Below are positions 37,044-44,162 of a stretch of 64,000 nucleotides of DNA, piece by piece. How positions within the stretch are numbered: position 1 is the first letter of the stretch; every line of letters begins with the position of its first letter. Source of the stretch: Micromonospora wenchangensis (GTDB lineage Bacteria > Actinomycetota > Actinomycetes > Mycobacteriales > Micromonosporaceae); the NCBI RefSeq assembly GCF_002210435.1, contig NZ_MZMV01000003.1:1-64000 (forward strand), read 5' to 3'. A program made the position numbers and the translations under genes. The notes under the pieces were generated by a model, which was given only the letters and a program-made list of their open reading frames with translations, was not told the DNA's origin and made no database searches.

Positions 37044-37280
37044 TCACTCCTCGGGCGCGAGCAGCGCGCCGGAGGCGGCGTCGCGGACCGTGATCGCGGA
37101 CATCGGGCACATGTCGGCGGCGTCGATGACCGCCTCGTCGGGTGCGGTCTCCGGGGCCAGCGCGGACGCCTTGCCGGCCCGGATCTCGATCTGGCGGGGG
37201 GCCGCGCCGGCGCAGACCCCGGTGCCGATGCAGGCGTCCCGGTCGACGGTGACCGTCCACCGGGTGTCCACCGCGGTCAC
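37044..37280 (-). CDS. [3Fe-4S] ferredoxin for the adjacent P450
   Basis: This 78-residue small ferredoxin has the actinomycete P450-partner pattern: VDRDACIGTGVCAGAAP, then a distal DMCPMSAI, giving three cluster cysteines plus a non-ligand position typical of [3Fe-4S] proteins. It shuttles electrons from a ferredoxin reductase (not in the window) to the P450 encoded just upstream. The GTG start at 37280 overlaps the P450 stop as GTGA, so the two are translationally coupled. An earlier in-frame start at 37331 would lie inside the P450 gene and add non-conserved residues. Acidic overall and cytoplasmic. Confidence 0.92.
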   Translation of the reverse strand: MTAVDTRWTVTVDRDACIGTGVCAGAAPRQIEIRAGKASALAPETAPDEAVIDAADMCPMSAITVRDAASGALLAPEE

Positions 37281-38464
37281 CAGGCCACCAGCAGCTTGTT
37301 CGGGCCCCGGACCAGCAGGCCGGACTTCCACGACACACCCGCGTCACCGTCGGCCAGGCGCAGCTCGGGGAACCGGTCCAGGATGGTGTGCAGGGCCACC
37401 TGCAGCTCCATCCGGGCGAGCTGCGCGCCGAGGCAGTGGTGCGGGCCGTGGCCGAACGCGACGTGCGGGTTCTGCTCGCGGGTGAAGTCGAAGGTCTCCG
37501 GGTTGTCGAAGACCTCCGGGTCACGGTTCGCGCCGGGCAGGGAGACCAGCACCGGCTCCCCGGCACGGACGAGGCCGCTGCCGAGCTCGACGTCCTCCAC
37601 GGCGTAGCGGGGGAACATCGCGGCCGGGTTGAGCGGGATCATCCGCAGCAGCTCCTCCACGGCGGCCGGCACCAGGCTCCGGTCGGCGCGCAGCTGCGCC
37701 ATCAGCTCCGGCTTGGTCAGCAGCGCGTAGACGAAGTTGGGGATGTGGGTGGAGACCGTCTCGACGCCGGTGAGCAGCAGCCCGACCCCGGCGATCGAGA
37801 GCAGCTCCTGCTCGGTCAGCCGGTCGCCCTCGTCGCGGGCCTTGACCAGTGCGCCGAGCAGGTCGTCGGTGGGCTGCTCGCGACGCTGGGCGACCAGGTT
37901 GCCCATGTAGCCGAACAACTGCTCCACATAGGTCATGAGCTGCTCGCTGGTGCTGGTCAGTCCCTCGGTCCAGATCCGGAACTGGGCGCGGTCCTCGAAC
38001 GGGACGCCGAGCAGCTCGCAGATCACGGTGATCGGGAAGGGCAGCGCGAACATCTCGACCAGGTCGCCGGGAGACCCCTTGGCGATCATGTCGTCGACGT
38101 ACTCGTTGGCGATCCGCTGCGCGTCCTCGCGGATGCCGTTGACCCGGCGGGCGGTCAGCGCCTTGCCGGCCAGCTTGCGCAGCCGGGTGTGGTCCGGCGG
38201 GTCGAGGCCGATGATGCCCTCGTAGGTCATCTCCTCGCGGAGGCGGGGCTGGTCCTTGCCCTGCGCGGCGGCCCGGCTGAAGCGCGGGTCGGTGAGCACG
38301 GTCTTGACGTCCTCGTACCGGGTGGCCAGCCAGCACACCTCGCCGTACGGCAACTGCACCCGGGCCAGCGGTTCGGTGCTGCGCAGCAGCCCGTACGTCG
38401 GGTCGATGTCGATCCCGGGCACCTCGCTGAACGGATACTTGCGGATCTCCTGATCGATCGTCAC
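37277..38464 (-). CDS. Cytochrome P450
   Basis: This 395-residue bacterial class I P450 has an I-helix segment LLLTGVETVSTH, ExxR in EELLR, and the haem loop FGHGPHHCLGAQLARME with axial Cys344. It is a probable tailoring hydroxylase or epoxidase of the macrolactam, though action on a carrier-bound intermediate is not excluded. I chose GTG 38464 because GGGAG sits six bases upstream and the length fits the family; the longer frame to 38569 adds a Cys- and Pro-rich leader with no homology. It forms an operon with the ferredoxin. The upstream spacer contains two TAGGGG boxes 11 bases apart, pointing at this gene (38633-38649). Substrate and position cannot be read from the sequence. Confidence 0.92.
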   Translation of the reverse strand: MTIDQEIRKYPFSEVPGIDIDPTYGLLRSTEPLARVQLPYGEVCWLATRYEDVKTVLTDPRFSRAAAQGKDQPRLREEMTYEGIIGLDPPDHTRLRKLAGKALTARRVNGIREDAQRIANEYVDDMIAKGSPGDLVEMFALPFPITVICELLGVPFEDRAQFRIWTEGLTSTSEQLMTYVEQLFGYMGNLVAQRREQPTDDLLGALVKARDEGDRLTEQELLSIAGVGLLLTGVETVSTHIPNFVYALLTKPELMAQLRADRSLVPAAVEELLRMIPLNPAAMFPRYAVEDVELGSGLVRAGEPVLVSLPGANRDPEVFDNPETFDFTREQNPHVAFGHGPHHCLGAQLARMELQVALHTILDRFPELRLADGDAGVSWKSGLLVRGPNKLLVAW

Positions 38465-38822
38465 GGAGCACTCCCTAGGTTCGCACCGGGCGCACGGGAT
38501 CGGCGCTGGCATCGATGTCTCTTCGGCCGCTCGGTGCGGTACGGCGTTTCCGGGCGACACGCCGGGCACCGGCCGGACCAGGCGCGAGGGATACGTAATC
38601 AGGAAAGGAAATCCACCTACACCCCCGCGACGCCCCTAGCCTCCCCCTAGCGGCTGCGCTAAGGGGCGGCTCTGGGGTTCCGCTAGGGGTCCGGGCGGAC
38701 GGGCCGCCACTAGCGTGTGGGCGAGGCAACGCGCTGTTGACCGTCGAGCGATTCTCGCGGGCGCGCACCGGTGATTGAGTCACGCCACGTCGGTGGGCGC
38801 AACCCCCCATGGAGGATGGTTG
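38465..38822. other. Divergent promoter region between P450 and starter operon
   Basis: This 358-base spacer has no gene. Its centre (38633-38689) carries four TAGGGG-type boxes arranged in two opposite pairs. The stretch 38591-38625 is comparatively A-rich. It must contain promoters for both the P450/ferredoxin pair and the aminomutase operon. Confidence 0.6.
38633..38689. promoter_or_regulatory. Cluster of four TAGGGG boxes in divergent promoter
   Basis: CCCCTA at 38633-38638 and 38644-38649 (11 apart) reads as TAGGGG toward the P450. AAGGGG at 38661-38666 and TAGGGG at 38684-38689 (23 apart) read toward the aminomutase. Each pair thus points at one of the two divergent genes and has helical-turn spacing, as expected for activator sites. 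Confidence 0.5.
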
Positions 38823-40169
38823 ATGTCCCTGCTCGTTTCCACGACCGCCGATCCGGGGCGGTTCCACTCCTTCGGGCCGCACCACATCGAAGAGCTCGGC
38901 GCCCGGTACGGATTGTCGGCCGACAATCTGCACGCGATCCGCACCATTTCCCAGGTGCTGCCCTTCCGGGTCAACGAGTACGTCCTGTCGCACCTGATCG
39001 ACTGGGACCGTATCCCGGACGACCCGATCTTCCGGCTGGTGTTCCCGCAGCGCGGCATGCTCGCCGCCGCCGACGAGCAGCTCCTCGGTGACCTGCTGCG
39101 CGCCGGTGACCGCAAGGGGCTGCGCGGCGAGGTGGCCCGGATCAGGGCGGGGCTCAACCCGCACCCGTCCGGGCAGCAGCAGCACAACGTGCCCAGCCTG
39201 GACGGTCAGGAACTGCCCGGTATGCAGCACAAGTACCGGGAGACGGTGCTGTACTTCCCGCAGCAGGGGCAGACCTGCCACGCGTACTGCACCTACTGCT
39301 TCCGCTGGGCGCAGTTCGTCGGCGACGCCGACCTGCGGTTCGCCGCGCCCGGCCCGGAGCAGTTGGTGAGCTACCTGCACCGGCACCCGGCGGTGACCGA
39401 CGTGCTGGTCACCGGCGGCGACCCGATGATCATGTCGACGGAGCGGCTGCGCAGCCACGTGGAGCCGCTGCTGGCCGTCGACACGGTACGCACCATCCGG
39501 TTCGGCACCAAGGCGGTCGCCTACTGGCCGTACCGGTTCGTCTCCGACACCGACGCCGACGACCTGCTGCGACTGTTCGAGCAGGTGGTCGCGTCGGGGC
39601 GCAGCGTCGCGGTGATGGCGCACTTCAGCCACCCCCGGGAACTGGCCACCGAGGTCGCCACCCGGGCCATCGCCCGGATCAGGTCGACCGGGGCGGTGGT
39701 CTACTGCCAGGCCCCGCTGATCCGCTACGTCAACGACGACGCCCGCGCCTGGAGCGAGATGTGGCGGGCGGAGCTGGCCGTCGGCGCGGTGCCCTACTAC
39801 ATGTTCGTCGAGCGGGACACCGGTCCCCGGGACTACTTCCAGGTGCCGCTGACCCGGGCCGCCGACATCTTCCGCACCGCGTACCAGGATCTGCCCGGCC
39901 TGGCCCGGACGGTGCGCGGACCGGTCATGTCGGCCACCCCCGGCAAGGTCCTCGTCGACGGCGTCGAGCGGACCCCGGACGGCGACTTCTTCCAGCTCCG
40001 GCTGATCCAGGCCCGCGACCGGCGGCTGGTCGGCCGGCCGTTCCGGGCCCGCTGGTCGGCCGACGCGGCCTGGCTGAGTGACCTGGAACTCGACCCGACC
40101 GCCCCGGCGGACATCCTCGCCGCGGTCAGCCCCAGCGCGGCCCGCCCCGGCGCGGCCGTCACCGCCTGA
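38823..40169 (+). CDS. KamA-family radical SAM amino acid 2,3-aminomutase
   Basis: This 448-residue enzyme is a lysine 2,3-aminomutase homologue that would turn an alpha-amino acid into a beta-amino acid using SAM, a [4Fe-4S] cluster and PLP. The cluster motif is CHAYCTYC (Cys152, Cys156, Cys159), and the likely PLP lysine is Lys375 in SATPGKV. In lysine enzymes Asp293 and Asp330 hold the substrate amine; by hand alignment the first position here is Arg331 (in YYMFVERD) and the second is not acidic. Glutamate 2,3-aminomutase has Lys and Asn at these places, so an acidic substrate such as glutamate is suggested, though unproven. ATG 38823 follows GGAGGATGGTTG. It heads a four-gene operon with the aminotransferase, acyltransferase and ligase, so it most likely makes the PKS starter. 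Confidence 0.88.
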   Translation: MSLLVSTTADPGRFHSFGPHHIEELGARYGLSADNLHAIRTISQVLPFRVNEYVLSHLIDWDRIPDDPIFRLVFPQRGMLAAADEQLLGDLLRAGDRKGLRGEVARIRAGLNPHPSGQQQHNVPSLDGQELPGMQHKYRETVLYFPQQGQTCHAYCTYCFRWAQFVGDADLRFAAPGPEQLVSYLHRHPAVTDVLVTGGDPMIMSTERLRSHVEPLLAVDTVRTIRFGTKAVAYWPYRFVSDTDADDLLRLFEQVVASGRSVAVMAHFSHPRELATEVATRAIARIRSTGAVVYCQAPLIRYVNDDARAWSEMWRAELAVGAVPYYMFVERDTGPRDYFQVPLTRAADIFRTAYQDLPGLARTVRGPVMSATPGKVLVDGVERTPDGDFFQLRLIQARDRRLVGRPFRARWSADAAWLSDLELDPTAPADILAAVSPSAARPGAAVTA

Positions 40170-40197
40170 ACACCCACCGACCCGAAGGGAGCTGGCG

Positions 40198-41454
40198 ATG
40201 GCCGGCCGGAAGATTTCGCCCAACCTCGCGCTCGACCAGCTGGTCGCGCAGCGCATCGCCGCAGGCGAGTCCATCGTGCACCTGGGCTTCGGCGAGTCCC
40301 GCCTGCCGGTGTTCCCGCCGCTGCTGCGGGCGCTGACCGAGGGCGGCGACCGCAACGCCTACGGGCCGGTGGTCGGCGACCCCGCCACCCGGGACGCGGT
40401 GGCCGGGTACTTCTCCCGCCGCCGGCTGCCCACCGAGGCCGACCAGGTGATCATCGCGCCGGGCAGCAAGCCGCTGCTGATGGCCCTGCAACTGGTCGTC
40501 GGCGGGGACACCCTGCTCGCCGCGCCGAGCTGGGTCACCTACGCGCCACAGGCCCGGCTCGCCGGCCGGACGGCGCTGGGGGTGCCGGTCCCCGAGTCGT
40601 GCGGCGGGGTGCCCGACCCGGCGGCGTTGCGGGAGACGATCCGCGCCGCCCGGGTACTCGGCCACGACCCGCGCATCCTGGTGCTCACCTCGCCGGACAA
40701 CCCGACCGGCACGCACGCCCCGGACGACCTGGTCCGCGAGCTGTGCGCGATCGCCGAGGAGGAGGACCTGCTGATCGTCTCGGACGAGATCTACCGGGAC
40801 ATCCTGCACACGCCGGGCACGGACCTGCTCTCCCCCGCCGAGATCGCACCCCGGCGGACCGTGGTGCTCACCGGGCTCAGCAAGAACCTGGCGCTCGGCG
40901 GCTGGCGGATCGGCGCGGCCCGGTTCCCGGCCGGCGGGTGGGGTGAGCGCATCCGCGCCGACGTCGCCTCGGTGGCCAGCGAGATCTGGTCCACCCTGGC
41001 CGGGCCGATGCAGTCGGTCGCCCGGTACGCCTTCGCCGAGCCGCCGGAGATCCGCGAGCGGCTCGTCGAGGACGCCGCGCTGCACGGCGCGGTGGCCGGC
41101 GCGGTGCACCGGATCATGGTGGACGCGGGCGCGACCTGCCGGCCGCCGACCGGCGCGTTCTACGTGTACCCGGACTTCGCGCCGCTGCGGGAGCCGCTGG
41201 CCGAGCAGGGCATCACCGACGGCGCCACCCTGCAGCACTACCTGCTGGAGGAGCTGGGCGTGGCGGTGCTCTCCGGCCACCACTTCGGCGACCGGCCGGA
41301 GGCGCTGCGGTTCCGGGCCGCCACCAGCATGCTCTACGGCGACACCCCGGAGCAGCAGCGGCAGACCCAGACCGCCGCCGACCCGCTGACGGTGCCGCAC
41401 GTCGCCGACGCGTTGGTCCGCATCGAGCAGGCCCTGGCCAAGCTCCCCCGGTGA
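40198..41454 (+). CDS. Class I/II PLP-dependent aminotransferase
   Basis: This 418-residue fold-type I PLP enzyme has the usual marks: SPDNPTGTHAP, SDEIYRDIL (Asp and Tyr binding PLP), and LSKNLALGGWRIG with the Schiff-base Lys229. The first 40 residues (SPNLALDQLVAQR, FGESRLPVFPPLL) match the substrate-binding N-terminal arm of the family. It begins 28 bases after the aminomutase behind GAAGGGAG. Its role is unclear: it may make the alpha-amino acid used by the aminomutase, or modify the beta-amino acid. A decarboxylase role is also conceivable, since aspartate 4-decarboxylase has this fold and no separate decarboxylase is visible in the window. Known beta-amino acid starter pathways do not, to my knowledge, use such an aminotransferase. 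Confidence 0.88.
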   Translation: MAGRKISPNLALDQLVAQRIAAGESIVHLGFGESRLPVFPPLLRALTEGGDRNAYGPVVGDPATRDAVAGYFSRRRLPTEADQVIIAPGSKPLLMALQLVVGGDTLLAAPSWVTYAPQARLAGRTALGVPVPESCGGVPDPAALRETIRAARVLGHDPRILVLTSPDNPTGTHAPDDLVRELCAIAEEEDLLIVSDEIYRDILHTPGTDLLSPAEIAPRRTVVLTGLSKNLALGGWRIGAARFPAGGWGERIRADVASVASEIWSTLAGPMQSVARYAFAEPPEIRERLVEDAALHGAVAGAVHRIMVDAGATCRPPTGAFYVYPDFAPLREPLAEQGITDGATLQHYLLEELGVAVLSGHHFGDRPEALRFRAATSMLYGDTPEQQRQTQTAADPLTVPHVADALVRIEQALAKLPR

Positions 41455-41518
41455 CCCGCCCCGACTCCCCCGCCGACCGCGCCCGCGCCGGTCTGCCCCG
41501 ACGACAAGGACGCCCCAG

Positions 41519-42448
41519 ATGACCAGCGCCATCGTCTTTCCCGGGATGGGTCCGTGCGACTTCGCCGACGTCGCGAAGTTCATGCTGATCGACCGGGACG
41601 CCCGCGAGCTGCTCGCCACCGCCAGCGACGCCCTCGACTACGACCTGTTCGCCAGGTACCGCGACAGCGACAGCGACTACTCGGAGTACGCCCAGGTGGC
41701 CTTCCTGGTGAACTGCGTGGCGCTGGCCCGGTGGGCGGAACGGACCATGGACCTGCGGCCGGACCTGATCGCCGGGCCCAGCTTCGGCGGCAAGGCCGCC
41801 GCCGTGTTCAGCGGCGCGCTGGACTTCGCCGAGGCGGTCCGGATGACCGCGCGGCTGTCCCGGATCGAGACGGAGTACTTCACCGCCGAGCAACGGGGCG
41901 TGGTGACGATGTCGTTCGTCCGGACCCCGGCCGAGCGGCTGCGGGAGATCCTGGCCGAGCTGGACGAGGCCGGCGAGTGGTACGAGATCTCCTGCTACGT
42001 GGACACCGACTTCTGGATGGTGACCCTGCACGAGGGGCGTACCGACTGGTTGGCGCAGCGGCTGCGGGCCGGCGGCGGGCTGCCGCTGTACGTGATGGAC
42101 CCGCCGCTGCACGCCGCCGCGTTCGGGCCGCTGCGCGACCGGGTGGAGGCGGAGCTGTTCGGCTCGCTGCGTTTCACCGACCCGCAGATCCCGGTCGTCG
42201 CCGACCAGGACGGCACGGTACGCACCACCGCCGACGGCGTCCGGACGATGCTGCTCGACGGGATCGTCACCCCGGTGCGCTGGCCGGAGGTGGTCGCCAC
42301 GTTCCAGCGGTCCGGGGTGCAGACGGTGCACGTCTGCGGGCCGGACCGGTTGTGGGGCCGGGTCGGTGCCACCGTCCGCAACTTCCGGACCACCATCGTG
42401 GACCCGCGACGGGCGATGCGGCCGATCCGGCGCACCGTGGCCGCCTGA
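41519..42448 (+). CDS. VinK-like dipeptidyl-ACP acyltransferase
   Basis: This 309-residue malonyltransferase-fold protein opens with MTSAIVFPGMGPCDF and has the nucleophile elbow GPSFGGKAA (Ser88) in place of the GHSxG of PKS ATs, with a probable catalytic His198 in PPLHAAAF. It lacks the Arg-containing and HAFH/YASH motifs that select malonyl or methylmalonyl-CoA. These features match VinK, which moves the capped dipeptidyl starter from the free ACP to the PKS loading ACP. Here the donor would be the ACP at 45917 and the acceptor the N-terminal ACP of the PKS at 15615-36893. It is third in the starter operon, 64 bases after the aminotransferase. Confidence 0.85.
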   Translation: MTSAIVFPGMGPCDFADVAKFMLIDRDARELLATASDALDYDLFARYRDSDSDYSEYAQVAFLVNCVALARWAERTMDLRPDLIAGPSFGGKAAAVFSGALDFAEAVRMTARLSRIETEYFTAEQRGVVTMSFVRTPAERLREILAELDEAGEWYEISCYVDTDFWMVTLHEGRTDWLAQRLRAGGGLPLYVMDPPLHAAAFGPLRDRVEAELFGSLRFTDPQIPVVADQDGTVRTTADGVRTMLLDGIVTPVRWPEVVATFQRSGVQTVHVCGPDRLWGRVGATVRNFRTTIVDPRRAMRPIRRTVAA

Positions 42449-42473
42449 GCGCCGGTAGAGCACGGAGGACGAG

Positions 42474-44018
42474 ATGACCCAGCACACCGACTACGCCCTG
42501 CACGGCCGGTTCCTCCAGGGGCTGGCCGCGGCACCCCGGGCCACCGCCCTGCACCTGCCGTCCGGCCCGGTCAGCTACGAGGAGCTGCACGCCACCGCGC
42601 TGCGCTGGGCGGGGGCGTTGGCCGCCGGCCCGGACGGCCCGCCCCGGGTGGTCGGCATCCTGGCCGGCAAGACCCTGGAGTCGTACGCGGGGCTGCTGGC
42701 CACCCTGTACGTCGGCGCGACCGCCGTGCCGCTGCACCCGGAGTTCCCGGCGGCCCGGACGGCGGGGATGCTCACCGCGTGCGGGGTCTCCACCCTGCTG
42801 CTCGACGAGGCCGGGTTGGCGGTCCGGGCGGAGATGGGCGACGCGGTCGCCGGGGTGCCGGTGTTCGCGCCGGTGGTGGACCCGCGCGGCAGCGGTACCG
42901 GCCCGCGGCTGCCGGTGGTCGGGGCGACGCCGCTGGCCGCGCCCCGCCCCGCCGGCCCCGACGACATCGCCTACGTGCTGTTCACCTCCGGGTCGACGGG
43001 GCGGCCCAAGGGGGTGCCGATCACCCACGGGAACCTGCGGCACTACTTCTCGGTGCTGGACGACAGGTACGACTTCGGCCCGGACGACCGGTTCTCCCAG
43101 TCGTTCGACCTGAACTTCGACTGCGCGATGTTCGACCTGTTCTGCGCCTGGGGTGCGGGGGCGAGCGTGCACCCGGTGCCGCCGGCGGCGTACCGGGACG
43201 TGCCGGCGTTCGTGGCCGAGCGGGGACTGACCGTGTGGTTCTCCACGCCGAGCGCGATCACCCTGGTCCGGCGGACCGGCCGGCTGGCCGCGGCGGCGAT
43301 GCCGTCGCTGCGGTGGAGCTTCTTCGCCGGGGAGGCGCTGCACGCGGCCGACGCGGTGGACTGGCAGGACGCGGCCCCCGGGTCGACGCTGGAGAACATC
43401 TACGGCCCGACCGAGCTGACCGTGACCATCACCGGGCACCGCTGGTCGCCGCAGACCTCGCCGGGGCTGTGCGTCAACGGTCTGGTCCCGATCGGGACGC
43501 TGCACGACGGGCACGACGGGGTGCTGCTCGACGCCGGGGGCGCGGCCAGCGAGGTGGAGGGGGAACTCTGCATCACCGGCCCGCAGCTCACCCCCGGCTA
43601 CCTCGACCCGGCCGACGACGAGGGTCGGTTCCTGGTCCGTGACGGCCGGCGCTGGTACCGCACCGGGGACCGGGTCCGGCGGCTGGAGAACAAGGAACTG
43701 ATCTACCTGGGCCGGCTCGACTCGCAGGTGCAGGTGCACGGCTGGCGGGTGGAGCTGGCCGAGATCGAGCACGCCCTGCGGGGTTGCCCCGGCATCGAGG
43801 ACGCGGTGACGGTGGCCCGTACCGGGGCCGGTGGCACCGAACTGGTGGTCTTCTACACGGGTGCGCCGACCGCCCCGGCGGAGCTGTCCCGGCAGTTGCG
43901 GCAGATCCTGCCCAAGGGGATGCTGCCGCGTTCGTACCGGCACGTGCCGGAGTTCCCGTTGAACTCCAACCGCAAGGTGGACCGGGCCCGGTTGGCCCGC
44001 GAGGCCGCCGAGGGCTGA
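42474..44018 (+). CDS. VinN-like beta-amino acid:ACP ligase (adenylation enzyme)
   Basis: This 514-residue stand-alone adenylation enzyme has A3 FTSGSTGRPKGVPITHGN, A5 YGPTELTVTITG, A7 YRTGDRVRR, A8 LGRLDSQVQVHGWRVELAEIE and the A10 lysine in NSNRKVDRARL. It would activate the beta-amino acid with ATP and load it on the free ACP. The substrate-region segment FDLNFDCAMFDLF differs from standard alpha-amino acid adenylation domains, where an Asp at position 235 holds the alpha-amine; VinN-type enzymes shift this to a neighbouring Asp (Asp230 in VinN), and two Asp residues are available here. It is last in the operon, 25 bases after the VinK-like gene, with GGAGGACGAG before the ATG. The nearby second ligase is divergent in sequence, so the two are not redundant. 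Confidence 0.87.
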   Translation: MTQHTDYALHGRFLQGLAAAPRATALHLPSGPVSYEELHATALRWAGALAAGPDGPPRVVGILAGKTLESYAGLLATLYVGATAVPLHPEFPAARTAGMLTACGVSTLLLDEAGLAVRAEMGDAVAGVPVFAPVVDPRGSGTGPRLPVVGATPLAAPRPAGPDDIAYVLFTSGSTGRPKGVPITHGNLRHYFSVLDDRYDFGPDDRFSQSFDLNFDCAMFDLFCAWGAGASVHPVPPAAYRDVPAFVAERGLTVWFSTPSAITLVRRTGRLAAAAMPSLRWSFFAGEALHAADAVDWQDAAPGSTLENIYGPTELTVTITGHRWSPQTSPGLCVNGLVPIGTLHDGHDGVLLDAGGAASEVEGELCITGPQLTPGYLDPADDEGRFLVRDGRRWYRTGDRVRRLENKELIYLGRLDSQVQVHGWRVELAEIEHALRGCPGIEDAVTVARTGAGGTELVVFYTGAPTAPAELSRQLRQILPKGMLPRSYRHVPEFPLNSNRKVDRARLAREAAEG

Positions 44019-44038
44019 TCCGGTCGATCGACGCTGTT

Positions 44039-44086
44039 ACGCCGAGATGGCGGCATCCGACTCACCGGATGCCGCCATCTCGGCGT
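44039..44086 (+). terminator. Terminator of the starter operon
   Basis: A perfect 21-base stem, 44039-44059 with 44066-44086, and a six-base loop. It begins 20 bases past the VinN-like stop codon. Confidence 0.8.
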
Positions 44087-44108
44087 CGTAGTGGCGACAT
44101 AGCGAAAA

Positions 44109-44147
44109 CCCCTGGCCGGTCCCCCTCCTGAAGGGACCGGCCAGGGG
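44109..44147 (-). terminator. Terminator of the VinM-like ligase gene
   Basis: CCCCTGGCCGGTCCC (44109-44123) pairs perfectly with 44133-44147. Read on the minus strand it is followed by TTTTCGC, a short U-tract, and it lies 15 bases after the ligase stop codon. Confidence 0.8.
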
Positions 44148-44162
44148 CCGTCAGGGGCCGGA

